Part shown: one piece after another, positions 1-7,654 of the stretch
How positions within the stretch are numbered: position 1 is the first letter of the stretch
Layout of the letters: each line of letters starts with the position of its first letter
Assembly: GCA_035449045.1 (NCBI GenBank)
Contig: DAOTKC010000032.1
Coordinates: 1-17,578, forward strand
From: DAOTKC01 sp035449045
GTDB lineage: Bacteria; Bacillota; Clostridia; Christensenellales; CAG-917
Direction: 5' to 3'
Length of the DNA stretch: 17,578 nt
Notes under the pieces: model-generated
The model's database searches: none
What the model was told of the DNA's origin: nothing
Seen by the model: the letters and a program-made list of their open reading frames with translations, nothing else
Program-made: the position numbers and the translations under genes

Positions 1-721
1 ATTTGGTTTCGCCGTTGGGCTTCTCCACGCCGAGAATCAGCATATGCTCGGCCATCCAGCCCTCGTTCTTGCCCTGATAGGACGCGATTCGGAGCGCGAA
101 GCATTTTTTGCCGAGGAGCACGTTGCCGCCGTAACCGCTGTTGACGCTCATTATGGCGTTGTCCTCGGGGAAGTGGCAGATATAGCGCTTGCTTTCGTCA
201 AGCTCGGCCTTGGCGTGCAGACCGCGCACAAAATCATTACTGCTTCCCAAAACGTCGAGCACCTTTTGGCCTATTCTCGTCATGATATACATATTCAAAA
301 CGACGTAAATGGAGTCGGTAAGCTCGATGCCGACCTTGGCGAAGGGCGAGCCGATGGCGCCCATCGAGAAGGGTATGACATACATCGTGCGCCCTTTCAT
401 GCACCCTCTGTAAACGTCGTTCAGCTTGGCGTAAGCCTCGTCGGGAGCCATCCAGTTGTTGGTGGGGCCGGCGTCCTCTTTGTTACGGGAGCAGATGAAG
501 GTGCGGTTTTCTACGCGCGCCACGTCGTTTATCGCGGTGCGGTGCAGATAGCAGCCGGGCAGAAGCTCCTGATTAAGCTTTATTATTTCGCCGGTGGCGC
601 ACGCTTCGGCGCGGAGGGCGTCAAGTTGCGCCTCGCTGCCGTCTATCCAGATCACTTCGTCGGGAGTGCAGAGCGCGACGGAATCATTCACGAATTTTAA
701 GACTTGCTCGTTGGTTGTCAT
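1..721 (-). CDS. pckG: Phosphoenolpyruvate carboxykinase (GTP), N-terminal part, cut by window edge
   Basis: Converts oxaloacetate and GTP to PEP, CO2 and GDP; a cytosolic enzyme of gluconeogenesis or anaplerosis. About 240 residues are present, starting MTTNEQVLKFVND. The reading frame is open to the left edge of the window. Family motifs are clear in the translation: SREQEDAGPTNNWM, MYVIPFSMGAIGSP and SGYGGNVLLGKKCFALR, which are substrate-side signatures of the GTP-type enzyme. The kinase P-loop and catalytic C-terminal half lie outside the window. The start is the ATG ending at 721, with GGAGG about 9 bases upstream. It lies 52 bp downstream of the lipoprotein gene with no visible terminator between, so read-through is possible. 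Family identity is near certain; whether the rest is intact cannot be seen. Confidence 0.95.
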   Translation of the reverse strand, partial: MTTNEQVLKFVNDSVALCTPDEVIWIDGSEAQLDALRAEACATGEIIKLNQELLPGCYLHRTAINDVARVENRTFICSRNKEDAGPTNNWMAPDEAYAKLNDVYRGCMKGRTMYVIPFSMGAIGSPFAKVGIELTDSIYVVLNMYIMTRIGQKVLDVLGSSNDFVRGLHAKAELDESKRYICHFPEDNAIMSVNSGYGGNVLLGKKCFALRIASYQGKNEGWMAEHMLILGVEKPNGETK

Positions 722-773
722 GGCTATATTTCCTCCAAAGTTTAATACTATTTTTGCGCCGATTAGAATATCA

Positions 774-2237
774 TTATCCCTTCTTCACCAGCGTGCCGAA
801 TTGAGGCTTAAGTTCGTCAAAGCAGTAACGGGTGATGATATAGGTGTCGTCGACGGGCTCAATGGTTTCCCTGCCGCCGAAGTTGTCGGAATACTCGCCG
901 CTCTCGTCCATGATAAAGCAGTAGCCTCGCAGGCTTTTAATCTTCTCGGTCGAAAGCGAGGCCAGCGGGATGTCAACCGCCTCGCCCTGATACTCGCCCT
1001 GCAGTGGGTCGGCGGCCTTGGAAATCATGTAAAATTCCCGAACGTCGTTGTGGCCGTCGATAATCGGAATGTTTATACCTTTATAATATGTCGCAATTTC
1101 GGTATAAGTAGTGAGCGTTCTTATAAATTCCAAGCCGAAATCGCACTCTTCGGCGATAAGTCCGGCGAAGAAAGACACCATCTTGCCCGTCAGGCAAATG
1201 AATTCGACGGCGATGTCGTAGCCCAAAACCAAATTTTCCAAGCAGGCCATATAGACCATGCGCGAACTCCCGTCAATGTAAGTTTTGCCCGTCCACGCTA
1301 ACGTCGGCGCATCGGCGTTGCCCGATATAAACTTGCCCGTCCCCACAAAAGAATCCTGCAAACTGATTCTGTCGGGAATAAATGCGGCGTCGAGCTGCCC
1401 CACGCGGACAAGCTCGGTGATGAGATGCGACGAAAGCGTTGTCACAAACCCGCCCATCGAGTGTGCCATGAAAATGATTTCATGCGAGGCATCGTAGGCG
1501 CCCACGCGTTTCATCGCTCTTAGGTATTCGGCGGCGTAAAACTGGCTGACGCTAAAGCCTTTGATGGCGTCGCCGTCGCTCGTCTCGCCGTTGATATTCA
1601 TCGCTTTGCAGCCGTAGTCGGTGGTGGCGACGTTTCGCTCGACGGTATAAAAATCTATTTCCATCTGACCGAAGCCTTCTATTTCGGTCGAGGCGCTGTC
1701 GCAGAAGTTTTCATAGTGGAATATGCCGACGTTGTAGCCGAGGTTGAAGTAGATTTCGGAAAGCTGGAACCTGCCCTCGGGCGGCACGCCGTTCTCGAAT
1801 ATTCCTTCAAAATTATAGCTGGATATGTCGTGTTCGCCGGAAAGCTCGCAAAAATCCATCTTGCCGTTGCGGCCGTTGCCCATCTGCACGCCGTGAGTGA
1901 TGATAACGGTGGGCATGGCGGGGTCGAACGCCGCCGCGCCCTCTTCGGAATCGGCCTTGACGTCAATAACCTGATCGCCGTTATAGCCCGTCGTCCAATA
2001 AAGGCCCTGTTCCATGTCTAAAAGCCAAGGATATTTGTCGTAGTCTATGTTGACCTCGGCGGCGTAGTCTATGTATTCGTCGGCGACAATCGCCTCATTT
2101 GGGATATACGCCGCTTTGCCCGTCACGGCGTCACGGGCGGTAAATGATTGAGTTTGGGGGGTATCCTTTTTCCCGCACGCTGTTGCGGCGAACAAAATGA
2201 GGCAAACAAGCAACAAGGCTGCGACGGCTTTTTTCAT
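774..2237 (-). CDS. Lipoprotein with alpha/beta-hydrolase fold
   Basis: 487 residues. The N-terminus is a lipoprotein signal peptide: a KK pair, a hydrophobic stretch and a lipobox-like ATAC with Cys21, so the mature protein is probably tethered outside the membrane. A serine-hydrolase nucleophile elbow, AHSMGG, places the likely catalytic Ser at about residue 260. An upstream THG near residues 114-116 could contribute to the oxyanion hole. Several later Asp and His residues (for example in GHNDVREF) could complete a triad, but I cannot assign them. The protein is long for a simple hydrolase; the region after residue 300 is hydrophobic and unrecognised. Its own promoter lies at 2291-2319 and pckG follows downstream. 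The substrate is unknown; lipase or esterase is possible but not shown. Confidence 0.8.
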   Translation of the reverse strand: MKKAVAALLLVCLILFAATACGKKDTPQTQSFTARDAVTGKAAYIPNEAIVADEYIDYAAEVNIDYDKYPWLLDMEQGLYWTTGYNGDQVIDVKADSEEGAAAFDPAMPTVIITHGVQMGNGRNGKMDFCELSGEHDISSYNFEGIFENGVPPEGRFQLSEIYFNLGYNVGIFHYENFCDSASTEIEGFGQMEIDFYTVERNVATTDYGCKAMNINGETSDGDAIKGFSVSQFYAAEYLRAMKRVGAYDASHEIIFMAHSMGGFVTTLSSHLITELVRVGQLDAAFIPDRISLQDSFVGTGKFISGNADAPTLAWTGKTYIDGSSRMVYMACLENLVLGYDIAVEFICLTGKMVSFFAGLIAEECDFGLEFIRTLTTYTEIATYYKGINIPIIDGHNDVREFYMISKAADPLQGEYQGEAVDIPLASLSTEKIKSLRGYCFIMDESGEYSDNFGGRETIEPVDDTYIITRYCFDELKPQFGTLVKKG

Positions 2238-2290
2238 ATCCTGCCTTTCGGGAAGCTAAATTCTTCCCCAGTCTAATTTGATTATAAAAT

Positions 2291-2319
2291 ATTCTATACC
2301 TAAACCTTTGGAAAGTCAA
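2291..2319 (-). promoter_or_regulatory. Sigma-A-type promoter of the lipoprotein hydrolase
   Basis: On the minus strand TTGACT (2314-2319) is separated by 17 bp from TAGAAT (2291-2296). The predicted transcription start is near 2284, about 47 bases ahead of the ATG. The leader contains a small hairpin, GGGAAG/CTTCCC (2250-2255 with 2263-2268), just upstream of the ribosome binding site. Confidence 0.6.
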
Positions 2320-2339
2320 TTATCTATTTCTTTAAAAAA

Positions 2340-2460
2340 AGGCTACGTCTTACGCTCGTTGCGCGTAGCGCTGCCACGCTCTTCCTCGCTACGACTCATC
2401 TAACTCGAAAAACTCCTTCGCCCCGCCTCGCGCCTTCCAACTTTCCGCCATTTTGCGCTT
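2340..2460. other. GC-rich non-coding island with overlapping inverted repeats
   Basis: The 344-bp gap between the hydrolase and the M20 peptidase holds a GC-rich block of about 115 bp set in AT-rich sequence. GCTACG (2342-2347), its complement CGTAGC(G) (2364-2370) and a third copy CGCTACG (2387-2393) allow two mutually exclusive hairpins that share the middle arm. No convincing protein or RNA family is seen. After it, 2461-2581 is AT-rich, with a -10-like TATAAT at 2517-2522 but no good -35 box. A small CCGC-tttc-GGCGG hairpin sits just ahead of the M20 ribosome binding site. Confidence 0.4.
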
Positions 2461-2581
2461 ATAACTTAATTAAGATTAAATTTGGGATTTGATAAATTGG
2501 GTTGGGCAAAAAGTTGTATAATCGTGGATTTTGTATTACTATTAATAGGTAATTTGTGCCGCTTTCGGCGGGTGTGAGGTA

Positions 2582-4045
2582 ATGATGGATAAATTGATTT
2601 GGATATTGTGGAGCTTTTTTATTGCGCTTGGGGCATTATTTCTCTTTATGCTTTTGAGAACTGTTTCTACCAGACCCAAAAAAGAGAAAGAGGAAGGCGG
2701 AGCCGCGGTCGCGAATTTCGATTCCCTTGCTTTGGCAAAAAAGCTTTCCGAGGCCGTTCAAATTCCCACCGTATCCATGGTGGGGGAAGACGCCGACGAT
2801 TCGGCCTTTGTCCGCTTCCACGACTGGCTTAAAAACTCCTATCCCTTGCTTCACGAACGCGCCGAAATCACCAACATCAACCGTTACAGCCTGATCTACT
2901 ACATAAAGGGCTCCGACCCGAGCTTAAAGCCCGCCGCCTTCCTCGCCCATCAGGACGTCGTGCCGGCCGACGACGAAGGCTGGGAAGTTCCGCCTTTTTC
3001 GGGCGAAATCAAGGACGGCTTCGTCTACGGCCGCGGCGCCATGGATATGAAATGCCAGCTCATTGCCGCGCTCGAGGCCGCCGAATATGTCTTGGCGAAA
3101 GGGATGGGGCTTAAGCGCGGGCTCTATATCTGTCTCGGCCACGACGAGGAAATATCCTCGCCCGCCGGCGCGCCCTTTATTGCCAAACATCTTGAAGAAA
3201 AGGGCGTCAAGCTCGAATACGTCGTCGACGAGGGCGGCATCATGGTCGACGGCAAAATTTTGGGCATTCCGCGCAACATAGCCCTCATCGGCACCTGCGA
3301 AAAAGGCTATTGCGACGTCAAAATATCGGTTAAAAAGGACGGCGGGCACGCATCCAACCCCAAACGCCCGACCTGCGTCGGACTGCTGGCGAAAGCGATA
3401 GCGAAAATCGAAAATAATCCCATGCCGACTCTTTGGAACGAGCCCACCAAACGGCTGTTTTCCGACCTTGCGCCCTATATGCGCCATATTTTCAAATTTG
3501 TTATGGTCAACCGCGACATTCTGAGCCCGCTTTTAAAAGCGGCGTTCACGCTGACGCCGATGACCAACGCTCTCGTCCGCACCACCTTCGCGCCCACCAC
3601 GCTCAAGGCGTCCGACCGCAATAACGTGTTACCGCCCGAGGCCGAGGCCAACGTCAACGTGAGGATTGTGACGGGAAACACCTCAAGTCAAGTTAAAAAA
3701 CACATTCAAAAAACCGTTGGCAAAGGCGTCTTCGTCGAGGTCACGGCGGTCTCCGAACCCTGTCCCGTTTCGCCCACCGATTCGCCGCAATACGCTCTGC
3801 TCGTCAAATCCCTAAAGGATGTCTGGAAAGGTTTGGTTGCCGCGCCCTATATGTTTATCGCCGCCGACGACGCCAGATTTTTCTACGGCCTGACCGACAA
3901 CGTCTTCCGGTTCACTCCCTACACCGCCTCGTTGGACGACCAAAAGCGCGTTCACGCCATCAACGAAAGAATGAGCGTGGATGCCATGGCGCCCGCCGCG
4001 GCATTCTTCGTCCGCTTAATCGAAAATACCTGCGTCAGTATTTGA
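2582..4045 (+). CDS. M20-family metallopeptidase (CPS1/PM20D1 type), membrane-anchored
   Basis: 487 residues. An N-terminal hydrophobic helix (about residues 5-25) followed by RPKKEKEE suggests a membrane anchor. The di-zinc M20 core is clear: HQD (H123, D125), GRGAMDMK with bridging D155, HDEE with E189/E190, and VDEGG (D216, E217). The later blocks EKGYCDVKI, FAPTTLKASDRNNVLPPEA and RVHAINERMSVD match the CPS1/PM20D1 branch (carboxypeptidases, and N-acyl amino acid hydrolases/synthases) rather than ArgE or DapE. Near the C-terminus, where M20 enzymes usually have their last metal ligand, the sequence reads AADDARFFYG, so I cannot assign a His there. GAGGT at 2576-2580 is very close to the first ATG; the second ATG (2585) is an equally good start. 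Exact substrate unknown. Confidence 0.88.
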   Translation: MMDKLIWILWSFFIALGALFLFMLLRTVSTRPKKEKEEGGAAVANFDSLALAKKLSEAVQIPTVSMVGEDADDSAFVRFHDWLKNSYPLLHERAEITNINRYSLIYYIKGSDPSLKPAAFLAHQDVVPADDEGWEVPPFSGEIKDGFVYGRGAMDMKCQLIAALEAAEYVLAKGMGLKRGLYICLGHDEEISSPAGAPFIAKHLEEKGVKLEYVVDEGGIMVDGKILGIPRNIALIGTCEKGYCDVKISVKKDGGHASNPKRPTCVGLLAKAIAKIENNPMPTLWNEPTKRLFSDLAPYMRHIFKFVMVNRDILSPLLKAAFTLTPMTNALVRTTFAPTTLKASDRNNVLPPEAEANVNVRIVTGNTSSQVKKHIQKTVGKGVFVEVTAVSEPCPVSPTDSPQYALLVKSLKDVWKGLVAAPYMFIAADDARFFYGLTDNVFRFTPYTASLDDQKRVHAINERMSVDAMAPAAAFFVRLIENTCVSI

Positions 4046-4119
4046 AGCAAGCATAAAAAAAAATAAGGCTTTTGCAGCTTTGTTTTTCGGCGGGTCAGCC
4101 CAAGGTTTAACTAAATTTT

Positions 4120-4143
4120 TAATCGGTGAACCGATTATTTTTT
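4120..4143 (+). terminator. Intrinsic terminator after the M20 peptidase
   Basis: Stem TAATCGG (4120-4126) with CCGATTA (4131-4137), loop TGAA, followed by a run of T. It lies 75 bp after the stop codon. The intervening sequence is unremarkable. Confidence 0.65.
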
Positions 4144-4188
4144 CAAAGAAACGCTGTTTGAATTTAATTTAACAAAATAAATTTTTTG

Positions 4189-4217
4189 TTGAAATCGCGC
4201 CGCGGTGGTGATATAAT
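4189..4217 (+). promoter_or_regulatory. Sigma-A-type promoter of the DUF4364 gene
   Basis: TTGAAA (4189-4194), a 17-bp spacer, then TATAAT (4212-4217). The expected transcription start is near 4224, giving a leader of only about 18 bases containing AGGAAGGA. Confidence 0.75.
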
Positions 4218-4241
4218 GATTAGGCAAAAGAGGAAGGAATT

Positions 4242-4754
4242 TTGGACAATACTATCAAAAAGCTAGTTCTTTTATATGTATTTGATTCCATCGCCATGCC
4301 GCTGGCGGAAGACACTCTTATCAAGCTCACGACGAGCGATAACGAGTGGCTTTCCTTTATCGATTGCAAGCAATCTCTCATCGAGCTCCTCGAAACCGAG
4401 CTTATTTATCAAAACAAGTCGGGCGACCGCGTGCTTTACAGCATCACCGCCGACGGCCGCGAATGTCTGGCGCATTTTTACACGAGAATTCCTTCCTCGC
4501 TTCGCGAGGAAATCACGCGGTATACGCGCGACAATCGTCTTAGATACCGAAAAAAGCAGGAATATTTCTCCGACTATTCCCGAAATCCCGACGGCTCCTA
4601 CACCGTCATTTTGAAAATTACCGATTCGGGCAGCGTCATTATGGAGCTCAAGCTGATTGTTCCCTCCCGTGCCACCGCCAGCCGCATCTACAATAATTGG
4701 GTCAACAAGGCGGCGCAGGTCTACGGCCAGCTTTACGAATCGATTATAAACTGA
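4242..4754 (+). CDS. DUF4364 family protein
   Basis: 170 residues, cytoplasmic, no signal peptide or membrane segment. The N-terminal half (helices around LYVFDSIAMPL, then KQSLIELLETELI, then a short strand pair around SGDRVLYSITADGREC) has the look of a winged-helix module, as seen in this Clostridia-restricted family. The C-terminal half is a beta-rich domain with SYTVILKITDSGSVIMELKL. A transcription-regulator role is inference from fold-like features; I know of no demonstrated function. The start is TTG at 4242: it gives the family N-terminus MDNTIKKLVLLY and has AGGAAGGA just upstream. The nearby ATG at 4216 is out of frame. It is followed after 59 bp by the TSCPD gene, probably one transcript. 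Confidence 0.85.
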   Translation: MDNTIKKLVLLYVFDSIAMPLAEDTLIKLTTSDNEWLSFIDCKQSLIELLETELIYQNKSGDRVLYSITADGRECLAHFYTRIPSSLREEITRYTRDNRLRYRKKQEYFSDYSRNPDGSYTVILKITDSGSVIMELKLIVPSRATASRIYNNWVNKAAQVYGQLYESIIN

Positions 4755-4813
4755 AGAAACGCCGCGCTGAGTTTGCGCGAAAAACCGAGCCCTCGGCTCA
4801 AAAAGGAGTACAT

Positions 4814-5080
4814 ATGCCATCATTCCGGACACGCGGCACTTGCAGCAGAGAAATCATTTTCACCGTCGAAGACGACAAGCTCTACGATCTTAAGTTCATC
4901 GGCGGCTGTTCGGGCAGCCTGCAGGCGATAGCCAGGCTTACAAAGGGCCGTCCCATCGACGAGGTCATCGAGATATTGAAGGGCATACGCTGCCGCAACA
5001 ATACCTCCTGCCCCGACCAGCTTACCAAAGCCCTTTTGGAATACAGAGAGAAAAATCCCAAGCCCGGCGAAAAGCTTTAA
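4814..5080 (+). CDS. TSCPD-domain (TIGR03905-type) four-cysteine protein
   Basis: 88 residues. The ATG at 4814 has AAAAGGAG 8-10 bases upstream. The open frame extends further left, but that part overlaps the DUF4364 gene and has no ribosome binding site. Cysteines occur in GTCSREI, GGCSGS, IRCRNN and TSCPDQL, a four-Cys pattern suggesting a small metal site. The TSCPD motif is shared with the C-terminal zinc-binding region of some vitamin B12-dependent ribonucleotide reductases, and this stand-alone form is common in Clostridia. Function unknown. Second gene of the 4189 promoter unit; it ends at a shared terminator convergent with murI. Confidence 0.85.
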   Translation: MPSFRTRGTCSREIIFTVEDDKLYDLKFIGGCSGSLQAIARLTKGRPIDEVIEILKGIRCRNNTSCPDQLTKALLEYREKNPKPGEKL

Positions 5081-5090
5081 GTTCAATAAA

Positions 5091-5147
5091 TCGCAAAAAC
5101 GCCGCTTTAAGTGTTTTAAATATACACTTAAAACCGCGTTTATTGCG
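5091..5147. terminator. Bidirectional terminator between TSCPD gene and murI
   Basis: Perfect core stem TTTAAGTGT (5106-5114) with ACACTTAAA (5124-5132). It extends outward through CGC...AACGCC against GCG-T-rich sequence with two mismatches, giving A-rich and T-rich flanks on both sides. It separates two convergent genes and could serve both. Confidence 0.75.
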
Positions 5148-5174
5148 TAAAACGAATTATTAGCGAAATTTAAC

Positions 5175-5879
5175 CTATTTGTTTTCAACAAGTTTTTCAA
5201 GCAGCGAAGCGTAGAGCTTCGCTTTATTTTCGCCCGAAAACTCAAATTCGACTTCGCCGCCCTCGCCTTTTTCTATCCTTTCGCAAAACCGCAACCTTAA
5301 TTTTTCCAAAAGCGCGGGCGTGCCTGTAATAAGTTTGGCGCCGGGATATTTTTCGGCAATATATTCCGAAATAAAGGGATAGTGAGTGCAGCCCAAAATG
5401 ACCGTTTCAATCCGCCGGAAGTCGGGAAGCAGTTTTATGACTTCAGGCTTTACTTTCTCCAAATTGCCTATGTTACTTTCGATGGCGGGCACCAATTCGG
5501 CAATCCCCGCCGTTTTTAATCCTCTTTGCGGTGTTAAATTTCGAACGGTTGCGGGGGTGGCCAAAAGCAGCGTCCGCCTCGGCCGCAGAGGAGTTGGCGG
5601 CAATATTCCCGACATATAAGAGCTGTCCGAAAAGAGTCCCCGCTTAAAAAGCAGCGTCGAGGTGGTGTTGCAAGCGAAGACGGCGTGTTCGGCGCCCCTT
5701 TTTAAAAAATAGGTCAGCGCGTTCGCTATTACGGCGTCGAGCTCGGCCTCGTTTTTACCGCCGAACGGCGCGTTTTTGTTGTCGGCGTAATATATGTATT
5801 TGTTGGCGGGAAACGCCCGAGTTAACTCGGCAAGCACGGTAAGCCCGCCTATGCCGCTGTCGAATACCCCAATTTTCAT
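5175..5879 (-). CDS. murI: Glutamate racemase
   Basis: Interconverts L- and D-glutamate to supply D-Glu for peptidoglycan; cytosolic and normally essential. 234 residues, a little short for the family (about 260-270). All signatures are present: DSGIGGLTV (D7, S8), ADNKNAPFG, ACNTTST with catalytic C70, and GCTHYP with catalytic C164 and H166. The segment after C70, around SSYMSGILPPTPLRPRR, departs from the usual G-(V/I)-EPG pattern, so substrate-loop details may differ. No Shine-Dalgarno is visible before the ATG at 5879. A TATTAT -10-like box sits only about 10 bases ahead, so a nearly leaderless transcript is possible. It lies downstream of gpr in the same orientation with 137 bp between. 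Confidence 0.93.
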   Translation of the reverse strand: MKIGVFDSGIGGLTVLAELTRAFPANKYIYYADNKNAPFGGKNEAELDAVIANALTYFLKRGAEHAVFACNTTSTLLFKRGLFSDSSYMSGILPPTPLRPRRTLLLATPATVRNLTPQRGLKTAGIAELVPAIESNIGNLEKVKPEVIKLLPDFRRIETVILGCTHYPFISEYIAEKYPGAKLITGTPALLEKLRLRFCERIEKGEGGEVEFEFSGENKAKLYASLLEKLVENK

Positions 5880-5944
5880 AGTCTTATAATATGCGCGGGA
5901 TATTCCCTTTTCGCATTAAAGAGGCGCAATTTTCTTGTCAGATG

Positions 5945-5980
5945 GAAAAACACTTACAAATATGAGTTAACTGTGTAAGT
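5945..5980 (-). terminator. Probable terminator after gpr
   Basis: On the minus strand ACTTACA (complement of 5974-5980) pairs with TGTAAGT (complement of 5952-5958) across a 15-base loop, followed by GTTTTTCC. The loop is large and the stem AU-rich, so strength is uncertain. Confidence 0.4.
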
Positions 5981-6016
5981 TTTCAAAGATAAAAGCGCAG
6001 GCAAGAAAGCAAAAAC

Positions 6017-6886
6017 TTATGAGAAAGCTTTGTTGATGGCGCGCGCCAAAATTTCCGCCGAGTTTTCCACTATCAAATCAATTTCTTTAGGCGTCACGAC
6101 AAGGTTATAATCGCCGAACAGGCTTTCAGAAATCGCATGGGCGAGCTCGAATGAATTAATCTCCGATTTTACGCGCTCGGCGTAGTTTGCTATGCTCTCC
6201 GAAACCAGCGTCCGCGCGTAGAGCACCAGCGGCACACCCAATGATATGACGGGCACGCCCAGCGATTCAAAGTCGAGCGGGCGCTTGTCGTTGCCGACGC
6301 CGCCGCCCGGAATGACGCCCGCCGTCGAAATTTGAAAGGAGGAATAGAGCCGCGACGACCTCGAGCACGCCAGCGTGTCCACCGCTATTACGACGGCAGG
6401 CTTTAATCGGTCTACCACGCCCTTAATGACGTCGAACGACTCGATGCCCGTCACGCCCTTAACGCCGGGCGCAAGCGTGGCAAGCCGCCGCTTTTCGTCC
6501 TTGGCTTCGTCTATTTCGAGTTTGCCGAGCACTTTGGGGCCGAGCGAATCGGCAGTCATACCTTGGTTGCCCAGCCCCGCGACAAGCGCGGTTTTCCCTC
6601 TTTGAAGCCTGAACGCGGTCAGCTCCGAAAGCGACTGTGCAAGTTGGTTGACAAGGGCGCGTTCGCAGTCTTTTGTTCTGAAAAAGGACTTTTCGGTATC
6701 AAAAGAGATATATAAACCGCGTTTTCGGTTAAGTCTTTGCGCTTCTTCTTCTGTAACAATCCGCACGACGCTTTTGGTTATGCCGTAGGGCAACGACTTT
6801 TTCTCTATTCCGAAAGGCGCGGCGCGCTCGAACGCCTCAACCGCCATATCGGTAAAAAAATCGCCGTTTCCGTAAAATCCATACAC
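6017..6886 (-). CDS. gpr: Spore germination protease (GPR endopeptidase)
   Basis: Degrades small acid-soluble spore proteins early in germination; made as a zymogen inside the forespore. 289 residues, somewhat shorter than the Bacillus enzyme. Motifs: FFTDMAVEAFERA near the N-terminus (the usual processing region), GLGNQGMTADSLGP (D113), APGVKGVTGIES, VDTLACSRSSRL (D170) and GVIPGGGVGND. D113 and D170 fit the two aspartates known to be essential in this unusual aspartic-type protease. The motif normally written TDTG before the PG(S/G)GVGN block reads STAG here (residues 187-190). It is divergent from rpsT, an arrangement common in Clostridia. No good Shine-Dalgarno is seen, and I could not identify a forespore sigma promoter. 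It implies the host forms spores. Confidence 0.93.
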   Translation of the reverse strand: MYGFYGNGDFFTDMAVEAFERAAPFGIEKKSLPYGITKSVVRIVTEEEAQRLNRKRGLYISFDTEKSFFRTKDCERALVNQLAQSLSELTAFRLQRGKTALVAGLGNQGMTADSLGPKVLGKLEIDEAKDEKRRLATLAPGVKGVTGIESFDVIKGVVDRLKPAVVIAVDTLACSRSSRLYSSFQISTAGVIPGGGVGNDKRPLDFESLGVPVISLGVPLVLYARTLVSESIANYAERVKSEINSFELAHAISESLFGDYNLVVTPKEIDLIVENSAEILARAINKAFS

Positions 6887-6989
6887 ATCTATATTTTATA
6901 TCTTAAAATCAAAACAAATCCGAAATTATTTATTAGCAATTTTTACACTGCTCCATCACTACAATTTTCGGAAAAACCGCGCTTTTTTG

Positions 6990-7018
6990 TTGCAAACTTT
7001 CGCGCTATGTGCTACTAT
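6990..7018 (+). promoter_or_regulatory. Sigma-A-type promoter of rpsT
   Basis: TTGCAA (6990-6995), a 17-bp spacer, TACTAT (7013-7018). The leader to the ATG is about 30 bases and carries AGGAGA. Confidence 0.6.
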
Positions 7019-7053
7019 GTTTAGGCTAAATAAGAACTATATTAGGAGAAAAT

Positions 7054-7395
7054 ATGGCAAACATTAAATCCGCCAAAAAGCGCGTCTTGATATCGGAAGA
7101 AGAAAGAAAAATTAACGCCGCCAAAAAGTCGCGCATCAAGACCGCTATAAAGAAATATAACGCCGCGCTCGCCGCCGCCGATTACGAGGCCGCAAGCAAG
7201 CTTTTAAGGGAATGCGAGAGCCTCATTAATGCCGCCAAGTCGGACGGCGTCTATCAAGCCAACACCGCGGCCAGAAAGATTTCCGCACTCGCCCGCGCCC
7301 TCGCGCCGCTGAAGGCCAAATACGACGCCGAAAACGCCGCCAAGACCGCCGCCGAACCCGCCAAGAAAACCAAAAAAGCCGCCAAACCGGAATAA
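7054..7395 (+). CDS. rpsT: 30S ribosomal protein S20
   Basis: Primary-binding protein that contacts 16S rRNA helices in the small subunit. The start MANIKSAKKRVLISEEERKINAAKKSRIKTAIKKY is diagnostic. AGGAGA lies about 8 bases before the ATG. 113 residues is longer than the usual 85-90: after the conserved core the protein continues into an Ala/Lys-rich tail (KTAAEPAKKTKKAAKPE), probably flexible and RNA-contacting. It stands alone on the plus strand, divergent from gpr. Confidence 0.96.
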   Translation: MANIKSAKKRVLISEEERKINAAKKSRIKTAIKKYNAALAAADYEAASKLLRECESLINAAKSDGVYQANTAARKISALARALAPLKAKYDAENAAKTAAEPAKKTKKAAKPE

Positions 7396-7624
7396 GAAGT
7401 TTTATCGGCCTAAATCGACGTGGCCTTCGGTAGATAAGATAACTCTTTAAGGATTAATCGTGATTACATTACCTTGCGTCCACAACCTGCTTGCCAAGGG
7501 AATGGGCGGTTAGGAAACGAGTAAACCTAACTCTAATGCAATCGTAAGCAACGGCGATTTTGCAAGGGCTTTACCAAACAGCCGGTGTAAAACCGCTCAA
7601 GCGATAACAAATTTAAATCCAGAC
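7396..7624 (+). other. Hairpin-rich intergenic region, candidate structured RNA
   Basis: About 230 bases without a gene. Helices I can draw: GTTAGG/CCTAAC (7509-7514 with 7526-7531); TGCAATCG with CGAT-tt-TGCA (7537-7544 with 7555-7564); a competing longer-range CCTTGC/GCAAGG (7472-7477 with 7562-7567); GGCT/AGCC near 7567-7583; and an outer closing pair GGATT/AATCC (7451-7455 with 7616-7620). The closing pair plus internal hairpins would make an RNA of about 170 nt, the size range of 6S or raiA-type RNAs. I do not recognise a family signature, so this is a guess. The strand is assumed from rpsT and the tRNA. Confidence 0.25.
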
Positions 7625-7648
7625 GAAAAAAAGCCTTCTTTGAAGGCT
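7625..7648 (-). terminator. Minus-strand intrinsic terminator (may also act weakly on plus)
   Basis: AGCCTTC (7632-7638), loop TTT, GAAGGCT (7642-7648). Read on the minus strand it is followed by seven T. It would stop transcripts of the minus-strand operon that run through the tRNA region. On the plus strand the tail is only CTAAATAAG. Confidence 0.6.
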
Positions 7649-7654
7649 AAATAA

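Noticed and set aside
44..700. A 218-codon plus-strand frame at the left edge
   Set aside because: Antisense of pckG, whose motifs are unambiguous on the minus strand.
4697..4813. A longer N-terminus for the TSCPD protein
   Set aside because: It would overlap the DUF4364 gene and lacks a ribosome binding site; the ATG at 4814 has a good one and gives the family's usual length.
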